Shown piece after piece: positions 1-7,309 of a stretch of 10,742 nucleotides of DNA. The stretch lies in the NCBI GenBank assembly GCA_021160245.1, contig JAGHCW010000152.1, positions 1 to 10,742 on the forward strand, given 5' to 3'. Position 1 is the stretch's first letter. The number at the start of each line of letters is the position of its first letter. Source of the DNA: a bacterium. GTDB taxonomy: Bacteria > B130-G9. The translations under genes and the position numbers were made by a program. Under the pieces are notes generated by a model. The model did no database searches. It was not told the origin of the DNA and saw nothing but the letters and a program-made list of their open reading frames with translations.

Positions 1-1
1 G

Positions 2-427
2 ATATTGACGAAGCATCCGTGCAAGAACATCGATGTCGCATGTCGCTTTCTTGCCGAACTCATCAAAAAGAGCAACGGAGAATTGGTCCCCGCGCTGGTT
101 GCATATAGGTCTCAGAGCCCGGAGATACGCGTTGATAGAATCACGAACAACGATCTTCTTTTCTCTGAAAGGCTGAGGGGAGAGTTCGAGCGAATCGTGG
201 ACAACCCGTACGCCGATGAGCAGAAATTCGTCTTCCGCAAATTTGACAGGCGGGCTGTTGCCGAGAGGTTCATAGAGAGCATCAAGAGTCGCGCCGGCGT
301 TACACTCCAGCTGGGCCAGGATTCCGGCAAGTACGTTCTTTACATCGTTGCGAAGGACGAGGCTGAGATGAACGAGATCGCGGAGAAGATAATGAAAAAG
401 ACTGGTATCAGCAGAAAGGCGGACTGA
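2..427 (+). CDS. C-terminal part of a probable SLT-type lytic transglycosylase (5' truncated by window edge)
   Basis: The frame is open to the left edge, so the gene starts outside the window; a TTG at position 5 is only the first possible start codon inside it. The visible N-terminal end (NIDVACRFLAEL, then ALVAYRSQSPE) resembles the last part of the SLT lytic transglycosylase domain, whose members carry a pattern like N-I-x-x-G-x-x-Y-L-x-x-L followed by A-Y-N-A-G. These enzymes cleave the glycan strands of peptidoglycan in the periplasm. Here the usual AYNAG is replaced by AYRSQ, so substrate binding may differ. The last 65 residues alternate helix and strand (GKYVLYIVAKDE is a clear strand) and may be a small SPOR-like or other alpha/beta domain, which is a guess. 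The stop is one base before the next ATG, so the two genes are probably cotranscribed. The family call rests on a short segment. Confidence 0.5.
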   Translation: MLTKHPCKNIDVACRFLAELIKKSNGELVPALVAYRSQSPEIRVDRITNNDLLFSERLRGEFERIVDNPYADEQKFVFRKFDRRAVAERFIESIKSRAGVTLQLGQDSGKYVLYIVAKDEAEMNEIAEKIMKKTGISRKAD

Positions 428-428
428 T

Positions 429-1442
429 ATGTTGCGATTCTTGAAAAACTACCTATCGATCGTTTTGACCGTCCTGGTTGCGTCCAGCGCGGTCTGCCTT
501 GCAGACGCGACACATCTTGACGACTTTCAGCTGATACCTCTCACTGACCCCGAGCTCGCGTGTGCCCGCTCGGGAAGCGCAAACGTCACAAGCCTCGGCA
601 AGGACCTTGAGGTCCGCTTCGTACTGATAGTCGGGCCAATGATGGCAAAATCGCTTCCAGAGCCAGTTCAATTCGAGGGCACATTCGCCGGAAGCGGGCT
701 TGATTTCCAGCGAATCTCAAAAAACGAGTTCATGGCGAAGACCAACACGGGGGTCCTTAAGAAACTGCGCGAGGCAAAGCCCATCAGATTCGGGCTCTGG
801 TATCGGGACGAGGCCAAAGGGCAGTACAGACTGCCGATCGCCCAGTCGTTTGTTGTTGATACGAAGCCACCCGAGGCGCCCGGCAATTTGCGGGTCGAGG
901 AGAAGGCTCGCTCTCATTTCTCGCTTGTTTGGGACCCATCGCCCGGGGAAGTTGGCGGCGGATACGCCGTACAAAGATGGGATGCCGGCCAGTGGCACAC
1001 GGTGGCTAAGAGCCCCCAATACCCCCGCGCCTCAGTGCCGGTTCGCCCGCACGGTCGCTTTCGGGTTGTAGCAAGGGATTGCGCGTCGAACGAGGCTCAT
1101 TCAAGGGAGCTTGCGCTCGATGATACGGTCTTGGAGTTTAGCCACAGGGCCTGCTCACGGACTAAGGACGGCGCATATCTATCGGCTGAGGCGGCGATTC
1201 GGGACGATTTTATTCGGGATGCTTGCAATGTGCTCTTGGAACAAGACCGTTTGCTGAGGCGTTCGGACGTTCTGGATGCGGTTCGTCAGTCGATGGATGG
1301 CCCAGACCGCCCTGAAATTCGCATTACGCCGATGAGCGAGGCGAAGTTCGAGCAACAGGACGGCAAATGGTGCGTGAAGATAACGGGCAAGGTTGATCGC
1401 ATTCACTTCGAGAATTGGTGCAAGAGCATCGCGCTGCCCTGA
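429..1442 (+). CDS. Secreted protein with signal peptide and fibronectin type III-like domain
   Basis: 337 residues. Residues 1-26 form a typical signal peptide: basic MLRFLKN, a hydrophobic core, then a small-residue cleavage region around CLADA, so the protein is exported. About residues 155-225 look like a fibronectin type III-like beta-sandwich, opening with PPEAPGNLRV and having the LVWDPS and YAVQRW strands of such domains. The last 95 residues (AYLSAEAAIRDDFIRDA and after) have a helix-rich then beta pattern that recalls LPP20/FlgT-like envelope modules; this is weak. The ATG lies one base after the stop of the upstream transglycosylase-like gene, with a purine-rich AGAAAGG 5' of it, suggesting translation linked to that gene and a shared envelope role. 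No catalytic motif is visible. Function is unknown. Confidence 0.75.
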   Translation: MLRFLKNYLSIVLTVLVASSAVCLADATHLDDFQLIPLTDPELACARSGSANVTSLGKDLEVRFVLIVGPMMAKSLPEPVQFEGTFAGSGLDFQRISKNEFMAKTNTGVLKKLREAKPIRFGLWYRDEAKGQYRLPIAQSFVVDTKPPEAPGNLRVEEKARSHFSLVWDPSPGEVGGGYAVQRWDAGQWHTVAKSPQYPRASVPVRPHGRFRVVARDCASNEAHSRELALDDTVLEFSHRACSRTKDGAYLSAEAAIRDDFIRDACNVLLEQDRLLRRSDVLDAVRQSMDGPDRPEIRITPMSEAKFEQQDGKWCVKITGKVDRIHFENWCKSIALP

Positions 1443-1451
1443 TCGCAAAGC

Positions 1452-1476
1452 CGCTCAACGAGCGACGGAGATTTTC
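1452..1476 (+). terminator. Possible weak terminator for the secreted FN3 protein gene
   Basis: A 5-bp stem CGCTC/GAGCG (1452-1456 and 1460-1464, loop AAC) lies in the 40-bp gap between two convergent genes and is followed by a short TTTT at 1472-1475. The stem is short and the T-run is interrupted, so the call is tentative. Confidence 0.3.
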
Positions 1477-1482
1477 TGCTCA

Positions 1483-3045
1483 CTACCTGACTAGAACTTG
1501 CGCATTCCGCAGATCGAGTCGCTCCAATCTCCATGACAAACACCTTGCCATGACCGGGCCATGAACAGTCCATGCCCCACTCGTGTCAATGTCCACGAGA
1601 TAATATGTGTATTCCACGTCGGGGCGAACGTGGCGGTCATGGAACTCATAATGAGCGCCTGATGCTGGTGTTCCATTCGCTTGAATCAAATCGCTCGCAG
1701 CCCCGAAATCACCGCCCCGGCTCATTGATCTGAATAGGACAAAACCCGCGTTGTCGATCTCGGCGCCCGTCTCCCAGCTCAAGATAATGGAGCCTCTTCC
1801 CGGCTTTGCCTCGAACGCGACCAGGTTGACGTATGTGATGTCTTCATCAGCGTTGTAATGGTAGCCCATATTCACGTCATCGCCGCCCGTCATATCGTTA
1901 TAGCCTTCCGTGTGGGTGGTGAATTTTGGATTGGAGCTTCCGCCATAGGGGTTCTCGTCAGTGTTTCCAGAATCAACGCTTGGACTCTCGTTTTTATCTA
2001 AGAAATAGCCATCATGCTCCGTTTCCTCGCCTCTTGTGCGGAACTCGGGCTCGCAATTTATGTTGTGGTCCTCATCCGCCGTGCAGGTATCGCCTTCAAC
2101 CCCGTAACCGTCCTGCTGAACGTTGGAATACGTTATATCAAGCGAGTTCTTCTTATTGTCGGCGCCAGATATCTCGTCAGGGCCGTCACCCCAAAAGATC
2201 GAATTGATCACAACTGGATGGCACTTCGATCCCAGAAAAATCCCGCCACCAACTCCGCCAGCCTCGTTTCGAGAAAACGTGCTGTTGATGATCGTGGATG
2301 AGGCCTTGTCGCAGAAAAGACCGCCGCCATCGCCAGATGCGGTGTTCTCAATTACTAGGCAGTTTGTGAGGACATTGGATGGAGAGTTGTCGAAGAAGAT
2401 TCCGCCCCCGTTTCCACCTGATGTGTTTTCTGCGATGACTGTATCCCAGAATGTGGGCGAAGAGTTGTCGCAATAGAGGCCCCCTCCGTTACCGGTAGCG
2501 TCATTCCCAACTATCCGGCAGTGGTTGATCTCGGGGTCAGACCCGTCCAGGTGAAAGCCCGCGCCCTCAACTGCTGAGTTGTCGGTAATGATGCAGTGCC
2601 CGATTATGGGCGAGGCGCCGTTGCATAATATGGCGCCGCCTGATGCGGAATAGCCGTCCTGGAGCCTAAATCCGTCGATCTCGCAATCGGATACAGATAC
2701 AAACGTTACGAGCGTATGGCTTCCGCCACCGTCAAGGATTGTGGGATTGTCCATGTAATCGCGGGACCCGCCTCCTGCGGGGTAGCCGCCCAAAAGGGTT
2801 ACGTACGACTTCAAATTGATCGATTCGAAATAGGTCCCGGCGGCCACGTGGATTGCATCCGCCGATGTCCCCGAACAGGCTGCCATTGCCGTGTTTATTG
2901 ATGCAAAGGCATGACCCCAATCGGCTCCGGTATCACCGTCGTCACCATTTGCGGTATCCACGTAGAAATTTGCGGCGACCGCAATTGATGACATACAGAC
3001 CACGGCGACCATGATCATCGCCAACTGCAAGTTTCTGGACCTCAT
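1483..3045 (-). CDS. Secreted parallel beta-helix protein with GGG-type repeats and C-terminal FN3-like module
   Basis: 520 residues. The start is well supported: AGAGGAGAA lies 7 bases before the ATG. Residues 1-24 are a signal peptide ending at IAVA|ANFYVD. Residues 25-85 (NFYVDTANGDDG, then IHVAAGTY) match the start of the DUF1565-type right-handed beta-helix family. Residues 135-285 hold repeats of about 22-25 residues with the cores GNGGGLYCDN, GNGGGIFFDN, GDGGGLFCD and GVGGGIF, like the polymorphic outer-membrane protein repeat. Residues 404-500 are a separate domain with SWETGAEIDNAGFVLFRS and DIDTSG, often found at the end of exported proteins in environmental bacteria. It is probably a surface or secreted protein; no enzyme residues were identified. 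It is the second gene of a pair, 37 bp after its paralogue. Confidence 0.85.
   Translation of the reverse strand: MRSRNLQLAMIMVAVVCMSSIAVAANFYVDTANGDDGDTGADWGHAFASINTAMAACSGTSADAIHVAAGTYFESINLKSYVTLLGGYPAGGGSRDYMDNPTILDGGGSHTLVTFVSVSDCEIDGFRLQDGYSASGGAILCNGASPIIGHCIITDNSAVEGAGFHLDGSDPEINHCRIVGNDATGNGGGLYCDNSSPTFWDTVIAENTSGGNGGGIFFDNSPSNVLTNCLVIENTASGDGGGLFCDKASSTIINSTFSRNEAGGVGGGIFLGSKCHPVVINSIFWGDGPDEISGADNKKNSLDITYSNVQQDGYGVEGDTCTADEDHNINCEPEFRTRGEETEHDGYFLDKNESPSVDSGNTDENPYGGSSNPKFTTHTEGYNDMTGGDDVNMGYHYNADEDITYVNLVAFEAKPGRGSIILSWETGAEIDNAGFVLFRSMSRGGDFGAASDLIQANGTPASGAHYEFHDRHVRPDVEYTYYLVDIDTSGAWTVHGPVMARCLSWRLERLDLRNAQVLVR
1557..1830 (-). repeat. Copy 1 of a duplicated C-terminal module
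   Basis: This stretch, encoding the FN3-like C-terminal domain of the downstream beta-helix gene, is closely similar to 3187-3460 at a constant offset of 1630 bp. Positions 1580-1618 are identical to 3210-3248 (39 bp without a change). The coding sequence upstream of this module is far less similar between the two genes. Confidence 0.8.
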
Positions 3046-3082
3046 AGCAATTCTCCTCTTGCTTGCTGAAAAAGTTGAATTG

Positions 3083-4756
3083 TCAATTCTGTATAATACT
3101 CAGCATTAGTTCCTTTGTTTGATTAACCGCCCAAAACGCCCCATTCAGATTCATCTCGGGAACAAGGCCGCACCTTGCGGAGGCCGGCCCATGGGCAGTC
3201 CAGGTCCCGCTCGTGTCAATGTCCACGAGATAATATGTGTATTCCACGCCGGGGCGAACGTGGCGGTCATGGAAGATGTACCGCGAGCCTGACGCTGGTG
3301 TCCCATTCGCCTGAATTAGATCACTAATTGCCTCGAAGCCGCCATCCCGGCTCATTGACCTGAACAGGACAAAGCCCTCGTTGTCGATCTCCGCGCCCGT
3401 CTCCCAGCACAAGATAATCGTGCCTATTCCCGACCTTGCCTCAAAAGATGCGAGCTCTATATATGTATTGCTCTCATACTGATAGTGATAACCCATGTCC
3501 ACATCGTCGCCGTCGGTCATGTCGAGGTAACCATTCACATCGGTCGAGTATGCCGTGTTGCCAGCGCCTCCGTAGGGATTCTGGCTGGTGTCGCCGGCGT
3601 CGATGCATGGGCTTTTATCATCCTCCGTCTCATAGCGAAGGAAGTAGGTGTCATATCGCACGCCACCATATCCGCGCGAGACGAACTTCGGATCGACAGA
3701 GATGTTGTTGTTCTGGCCGCTGCAAGTGCCGTCCGAAATGTCGCAGTAGGATATTTCCGAACAGTCCATGTCCGCGATGTCGTCGCCGTTGTCCCAAATG
3801 ATGCTGCTTCTTAGGGTCGAAGTGTGCCCCGAGACGTTCACGCCGTCCGGCGAGTTGTTCGCCACCGTGCAATTTGTCATCGTGAGGTCTGATAGATGGC
3901 CGTATATTCCGCCGCCATGAGCATAAACAGGAGCGCTCAGGCCGTTGTCTATGACGAGGCAGTTAGTTATCTCAACTATGCATGAGTCCGTATCGTCTGC
4001 AATGGCGCATCCTATGCCTCCTCCCGCGACCGAACCGCCCGCGTCCTGCGCCTCGGCGAAATTGCCTGCAATCGCGCAATCCTCGATCACGACATTGCAG
4101 GTTCCAAAATAGACAGCGAGGCAGCCAATGCCTCCACCTGCTCCGTCTGCTGTACCGGTCGTTTTCACGGTGTTGTGAGATATAACGCAATCCCTGATGA
4201 CGGGCGAAGAGGTCCCAGATAGGACGCCGATGCAGGCAATTCCCGCCGCGCCAGCATATTCCCCGAGCGCCTCGTTTCCGGTGATGATGCAGTTCTCAAT
4301 TGTGGGCGAGCAGTTCCAGATAAGGATGCCACCACCATAGGCGTCGGCAGTGAATGGGGTCGAGGCGCCAGCTTTGCCTCCTTTGATTGTCATTCCCGAA
4401 ATCGTCGGAGCGCCGTCGCTAATGCACGAGATGACGTGCTTGGCGGATTCGCCGGCATCAACCGTTACATTGTCGGGAGATTCGCCCAATAGACTGACGT
4501 TGGAGTTCATACCGAGCGGAAAACTCTCGCCCAGCGCGGTGTCGTACGCCCCGGCAGCAATATAGACATAATCGCCCGAGCTCGTCGCGTAATTCAGCGC
4601 GTAGGTTATCGTCTTGAATGGATTGCCCTCGGTTCCGGCGCCGGGGTCATCGCTGCCACTATTTGCATCCACATAGTAATCGTGCGCGATGGCAACGGAG
4701 ACCGGGAACATCATCAAGAGGATTAGGGCAAATAGAGTCAGATAGCGTCTATTCAT
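3083..4756 (-). CDS. Secreted parallel beta-helix (DUF1565-like) protein with C-terminal FN3-like module
   Basis: 557 residues from the chosen ATG at 4756, which has GGAG 7 bases upstream and begins a clean signal peptide (MNRRYLTLFALIL, hydrophobic core, cleavage near VAIAHD). An in-frame ATG at 4780 would put eight extra residues before it and is less likely. The mature start (YYVDANSGSDD, NPFKTITYAL, VYIAAGAY) is typical of DUF1565-type beta-helix proteins. A long helix with repeats of the form IENCIITGN, IRDCVISHN, IEDCAIAGN, ITNCLVIDN and MTNCTVANN follows, each coil carrying a conserved Asn-Cys or Asp-Cys. The end (SFEARSGIGT, TGAEIDNEGFVLFRS) is the same module as in the next gene. It is likely a secreted or surface protein; the ligand is unknown. 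It is the first gene of the minus-strand pair. Confidence 0.85.
   Translation of the reverse strand: MNRRYLTLFALILLMMFPVSVAIAHDYYVDANSGSDDPGAGTEGNPFKTITYALNYATSSGDYVYIAAGAYDTALGESFPLGMNSNVSLLGESPDNVTVDAGESAKHVISCISDGAPTISGMTIKGGKAGASTPFTADAYGGGILIWNCSPTIENCIITGNEALGEYAGAAGIACIGVLSGTSSPVIRDCVISHNTVKTTGTADGAGGGIGCLAVYFGTCNVVIEDCAIAGNFAEAQDAGGSVAGGGIGCAIADDTDSCIVEITNCLVIDNGLSAPVYAHGGGIYGHLSDLTMTNCTVANNSPDGVNVSGHTSTLRSSIIWDNGDDIADMDCSEISYCDISDGTCSGQNNNISVDPKFVSRGYGGVRYDTYFLRYETEDDKSPCIDAGDTSQNPYGGAGNTAYSTDVNGYLDMTDGDDVDMGYHYQYESNTYIELASFEARSGIGTIILCWETGAEIDNEGFVLFRSMSRDGGFEAISDLIQANGTPASGSRYIFHDRHVRPGVEYTYYLVDIDTSGTWTAHGPASARCGLVPEMNLNGAFWAVNQTKELMLSIIQN
3187..3460 (-). repeat. Copy 2 of the duplicated C-terminal module
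   Basis: This is the partner of 1557-1830 and encodes the same FN3-like end domain. The high DNA identity here, against divergent beta-helix parts, points to a recent duplication or gene conversion limited to the module. Confidence 0.8.
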
Positions 4757-4780
4757 ACAGAGCTCCATTGATAGAAGCAT

Positions 4781-5033
4781 ATCGCTCGAAAATGTCTGAG
4801 AATTCTCAATGCAATGGAGTTACGCAAGCTGCGGAATGCAGCCTATTGGTGTGTCCAAGAGCATCGTTTGCGAAAGCCGCAAGCGTTACGCTCTAAATCA
4901 CACCTCACAACTCAATGGTACACTTTACCCAGAACTCCCGAAGTGTCAAGATGGGATTAGTGTATTCTCGTCATATATCTGCTTGAATCTGCCCAAACCA
5001 CTTGGCGGCGCATGAGAAGCCCTGATAGGTCAA
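4781..5033. other. Intergenic region, no gene seen
   Basis: About 250 bp between the first beta-helix gene and the tRNA. It must hold the promoter of the minus-strand pair, but I see no convincing -35/-10 pair. It contains a 10-bp palindrome GAGAATTCTC at 4798-4807 and an 8-bp stem CGTTTGCG/CGCAAGCG (4864-4884, one G-T pair) with no T-run. Confidence 0.5.
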
Positions 5034-5118
5034 TGCCGAGGGCCGGACTTGAACCGGCACGAGCTGTTAGCCCAGCGGATTTTAAGTCCGCTGCGTCTAC
5101 CTATTCCGCCACCCCGGC
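5034..5118 (-). tRNA. tRNA-Leu (anticodon TAA)
   Basis: On the minus strand the sequence folds as a class II tRNA of 85 bases. The acceptor arm is GCCGGGG (5118-5112) paired with CCTCGGC and discriminator A at 5034. The D-arm region is GGCGGAATAGGTAGACGC. The anticodon stem is GCGGA/TCCGC with loop CTTAAAA, giving anticodon TAA. A long variable arm (TGGGCTAACAGCTCG) and the T arm GCCGG-TTCAAGT-CCGGC follow. The 3' CCA is not encoded (TTG follows). A long variable arm and this anticodon identify leucine. The 5' end is only 18 bp from the stop codon of the integrase gene. Confidence 0.95.
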
Positions 5119-5136
5119 AAGCCTTATTTCAGCGTG

Positions 5137-6225
5137 TCATGATTCCACCGTGCCGCTATTGTGCCATTCAGTCCCGGCGCTCGCTGCTACCGCCGGGGCG
5201 CTTTTCGGAGGTTCAACGTCGAACTCGTTGAGCTTATCCGCCGCCGCAAGGAGTCGATTCCAGGAGGAGACGAGGTATATGAATGATGTGTTGATGTTCC
5301 GATGTCCAAGAAGACGCTGTATGCTCACTACGTCTATCTTTTGTCCAACAAGCCAACTTGCGTATTGCCGTCTCAGGTCGTGAAAGCGAAAGTCCTCGAT
5401 CGCAGCTCGTTTGAGGGCCTCGACCCAAGCAGTGCGAACGGTCTTGAATGGGAATACTCGATCTGTATCATGTGGAAGCGCGTCCAGAATATGCCAGGCT
5501 CGCTCTGGCAAGGGAACGACCCGACGCCCGGTCTTGCCGCCTTCGACGTTTAGCCGTCGGTTATGATGGTCAATGCAGCGCCATTCAAGAGCCTGGAGCT
5601 CGCCCAGGCGAAGGCCGGTCAGAAGGGCAGTCTGGACAAGCGGCAAGAGCCACCGAGAACGGCTCTCCTTGCAGGCCTTTAGAAGATGCGTCAATTCCGA
5701 ATCCGTCAACACCCGATCGCGGGATTGTTCCTTGAACTTCTTAACCTCTCTGACGACATTCGGGCCTGAATATAAGTCCCAGGCGACGGCCTTGTTCAGC
5801 GCATGCTTGAGCAGCCCGAGCTCCATGTTGATAGTCCGCTCGCTTGCTCCGGAGTTCTTGCGGTGTGCCTGATAAATTTCTATGCTCTTGATGGAAACCT
5901 GATCCAAGAAATTTCCTCCGAACTCCTCTTTCAGGTGCGCCACCAGATACAGGTCTCTTCGATAGCTCTGAAATCTTTTAGAGGTCTTAGCCCAGGTCAA
6001 GTAGCGCTTTAGGAGATTGGCGATGGTGATCTTTGATCGATCCGGAAGCCCAAGATGCACCTGCTGGGCTAGCGATGTTCGTCGCGCCTCGAGGATTGCT
6101 TTAGCTGTGGTGAACGAGGCCGTTCCGCAGCTCTGCCGAAGGCGCTTGCCACCGACCTGGCAATCGATCCACCAACGTCCATTGCGCAGCCGCAACCCTC
6201 GATGCTTTATGCTCTCATTCTTCAC
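5137..6225 (-). CDS. Tyrosine recombinase / phage-type integrase
   Basis: This protein integrates and excises the element by site-specific recombination. Counting from an ATG at 6270 (377 residues), all active-site residues are present: R221 in TGLRLGEL, K246 in GGKTGRR, H297 and R300 in FHDLRRQYA, H323 in LLGHRN, and the nucleophile Y332 in SFIYLVS. Residues 25-75 resemble a small arm-site DNA-binding domain and 81-165 the helical core-binding domain. The start is uncertain. I prefer GTG at 6225 (362 residues), which overlaps the upstream stop as GTGA and has AAGG 8 bases upstream; the ATG at 6270 has no clear ribosome site and would overlap the upstream gene by 49 bases. The last 25 residues are a poorly conserved tail. 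The gene ends beside the tRNA, which suggests the attachment site lies there. Confidence 0.93.
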   Translation of the reverse strand: MKNESIKHRGLRLRNGRWWIDCQVGGKRLRQSCGTASFTTAKAILEARRTSLAQQVHLGLPDRSKITIANLLKRYLTWAKTSKRFQSYRRDLYLVAHLKEEFGGNFLDQVSIKSIEIYQAHRKNSGASERTINMELGLLKHALNKAVAWDLYSGPNVVREVKKFKEQSRDRVLTDSELTHLLKACKESRSRWLLPLVQTALLTGLRLGELQALEWRCIDHHNRRLNVEGGKTGRRVVPLPERAWHILDALPHDTDRVFPFKTVRTAWVEALKRAAIEDFRFHDLRRQYASWLVGQKIDVVSIQRLLGHRNINTSFIYLVSSWNRLLAAADKLNEFDVEPPKSAPAVAASAGTEWHNSGTVES

Positions 6226-6917
6226 GCTTGCCGCCTTCGCCGTTTTCGCATATACGCCTTGCCCCCGCATTGGTGACCGCAGAATTTAGCACCTCGACGC
6301 CGTGCGAAATACTGTCCGCAACCTCCGCAAATCCCCACTTCCTTCGCGTTCACCCAGGGATGTAACCAATTCGGCACGTCACGCTTCTTCATCTTGAGCA
6401 GCAGCGGCAGCGGCACGAAGCACATAAGCAAGGGCGAAGATTGACTCCATGCGCCGTTCTTGTGCTCGAAGGCAAATCCAAACCATAAGTAGGGATGATA
6501 ACGAGCGCCGGGAGCCGAGGGGTCGGGTTCATACTTGTATCTCCCATCCCGATTCTTCAGGGCGAATGTGCCATAAGCGGAACTCGGCTGCAGAACCCGC
6601 TCTTCTTCCCACCCGGCTCGTGTGAGAATCTTGAGCGGTCGAGCAGGCATCGCCACATAGGAACACTCCGAGAGAATCCCTATCTGACCCAGAGATAGTG
6701 ACTTTCTGTCCTCTGGTGCCAATCGACGTAAAATCAAACGCCTCAACTTGCTGAAGGAGCCGCCCTCCGGAATCTCCACCTGACTCCGAAACTCAGCCAT
6801 GATGTCGTCCAAGACCTTAGGTTCACTCTTGATGACGCTCGACTCCACAAGAGACCGCTCCGCGCAGTGTTCGGGAATGCCGGCAGAACCCCGATCACCC
6901 ACGAATATCCTAGTCAA
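6222..6917 (-). CDS. Putative zinc-binding, DNA-associated protein with C-terminal CxxC-x12-CxxxC motif
   Basis: 231 residues from the TTG at 6917. The strong ribosome site AGGGAGG (6926-6932) lies 8 bases before this TTG; a GTG at 6924-6926 touches the ribosome site and so is unlikely. The C-terminal 35 residues contain CGGCGQYFARRRGAKFCG, followed by a fourth cysteine: CX2C, 12 residues, CX3C, then a very basic end (MRKRRRR). This is a zinc-ribbon-like arrangement seen in small DNA- or RNA-binding proteins. The rest (SLSLGQIGILSE, PYLWFGFAFE) is not recognised; the family may be CGNR-like, but I am not sure. Its stop overlaps the integrase GTG by 4 bases, so the two are translated together. 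It may regulate the integrase or act with it. Confidence 0.75.
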   Translation of the reverse strand: MTRIFVGDRGSAGIPEHCAERSLVESSVIKSEPKVLDDIMAEFRSQVEIPEGGSFSKLRRLILRRLAPEDRKSLSLGQIGILSECSYVAMPARPLKILTRAGWEEERVLQPSSAYGTFALKNRDGRYKYEPDPSAPGARYHPYLWFGFAFEHKNGAWSQSSPLLMCFVPLPLLLKMKKRDVPNWLHPWVNAKEVGICGGCGQYFARRRGAKFCGHQCGGKAYMRKRRRRQA

Positions 6918-6925
6918 CGAGCCCA

Positions 6926-6932
6926 CCTCCCT
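6926..6932 (-). promoter_or_regulatory. Ribosome binding site deciding a TTG start
   Basis: AGGGAGG on the minus strand, 8 bases before TTG at 6917. It favours TTG over the upstream in-frame GTG. Confidence 0.6.
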
Positions 6933-7084
6933 TTCCGCTTCCAGTGCCGATTATCAAGTTTTCGTTGCGCATAAGTAGAAAACATTTGAGCTGCCAGAGT
7001 AACGGCGCAGACTTATGGGCGCAATTGTGCAGACATGAGGACGAAAGGTCAAGCGAGCAGGATCATTTACGAGGAGGAATTTTT
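6927..7084. promoter_or_regulatory. Divergent regulatory region with operator-like repeats
   Basis: This 158-bp gap separates the leftward integrase operon from the rightward HTH-primase operon. It holds an inverted repeat TTGCGCATAAGT (6965-6976) against ACTTATGGGCGCAA (7011-7024), complementary apart from two extra G. There is also a shorter inverted pair GTTTTC/GAAAAC (6958-6963 and 6978-6983), and a direct repeat GCGCAGAC/GTGCAGAC at 7005-7012 and 7027-7034. The direct repeats are 22 bp apart, about two helical turns, as expected for operators bound by a small HTH protein. On the minus strand TGATAAT (GATAAT at 6955-6950) is a plausible -10 box for the leftward operon; its -35 box is poor. 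The arrangement suggests a switch between integration and replication, which is inference. Confidence 0.5.
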
Positions 7085-7309
7085 ATGAGCAGAGCGAGAA
7101 TGATTGCACATGGGCCCACCAAACGCTGGCTCAATTCAGCGGAAGCGGCCTCATATCTTGGACTCTCCATCAAGGCCTTGTACGAGCGATGTCGCCTCCG
7201 AAAACTGCCATATTCACGACTCGGCGGGAGCTTGCGCTTTGACAAGCTCGAGCTTGACAGAATTCTTGAGAGAAGCCGCGTGAAGCCCGTTGGGATGCAC
7301 AAGCAATGA
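7085..7309 (+). CDS. Excisionase-family / AlpA-like helix-turn-helix protein
   Basis: 74 residues. The start at 7085 is fixed by AGGAGG (7072-7077) 7 bases upstream; the open frame continues further up but without such a site. The protein is almost wholly one MerR-type winged HTH of the excisionase class: WLNSAEAASYLGLSIKALYE (recognition region), then LPYSRLGGSLRFDKLELDRI, with the conserved G-G-S-L-R-F wing. Proteins of this family are DNA-bending excision factors or, in satellites, AlpA-type activators of the replication operon. It is the first gene of a three-gene operon and its stop overlaps the next ATG (ATGA at 7306-7309). It probably binds the repeats in the region just upstream. Confidence 0.88.
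   Translation: MSRARMIAHGPTKRWLNSAEAASYLGLSIKALYERCRLRKLPYSRLGGSLRFDKLELDRILERSRVKPVGMHKQ

Noticed and set aside
3071-3089. Terminator between the two beta-helix genes (GAATTGACAATTC then a T-run on minus)
   Set aside because: The stem is AT-rich with almost no loop, and the 37-bp gap with a strong downstream ribosome site fits an operon better.
5012-5383. Plus-strand open frame with AGLEPARAVSPADFKSAAS
   Set aside because: It is a translation of the reverse complement of the tRNA-Leu gene and of the integrase 3' end. Such GLEPAR-type frames are well-known false proteins.
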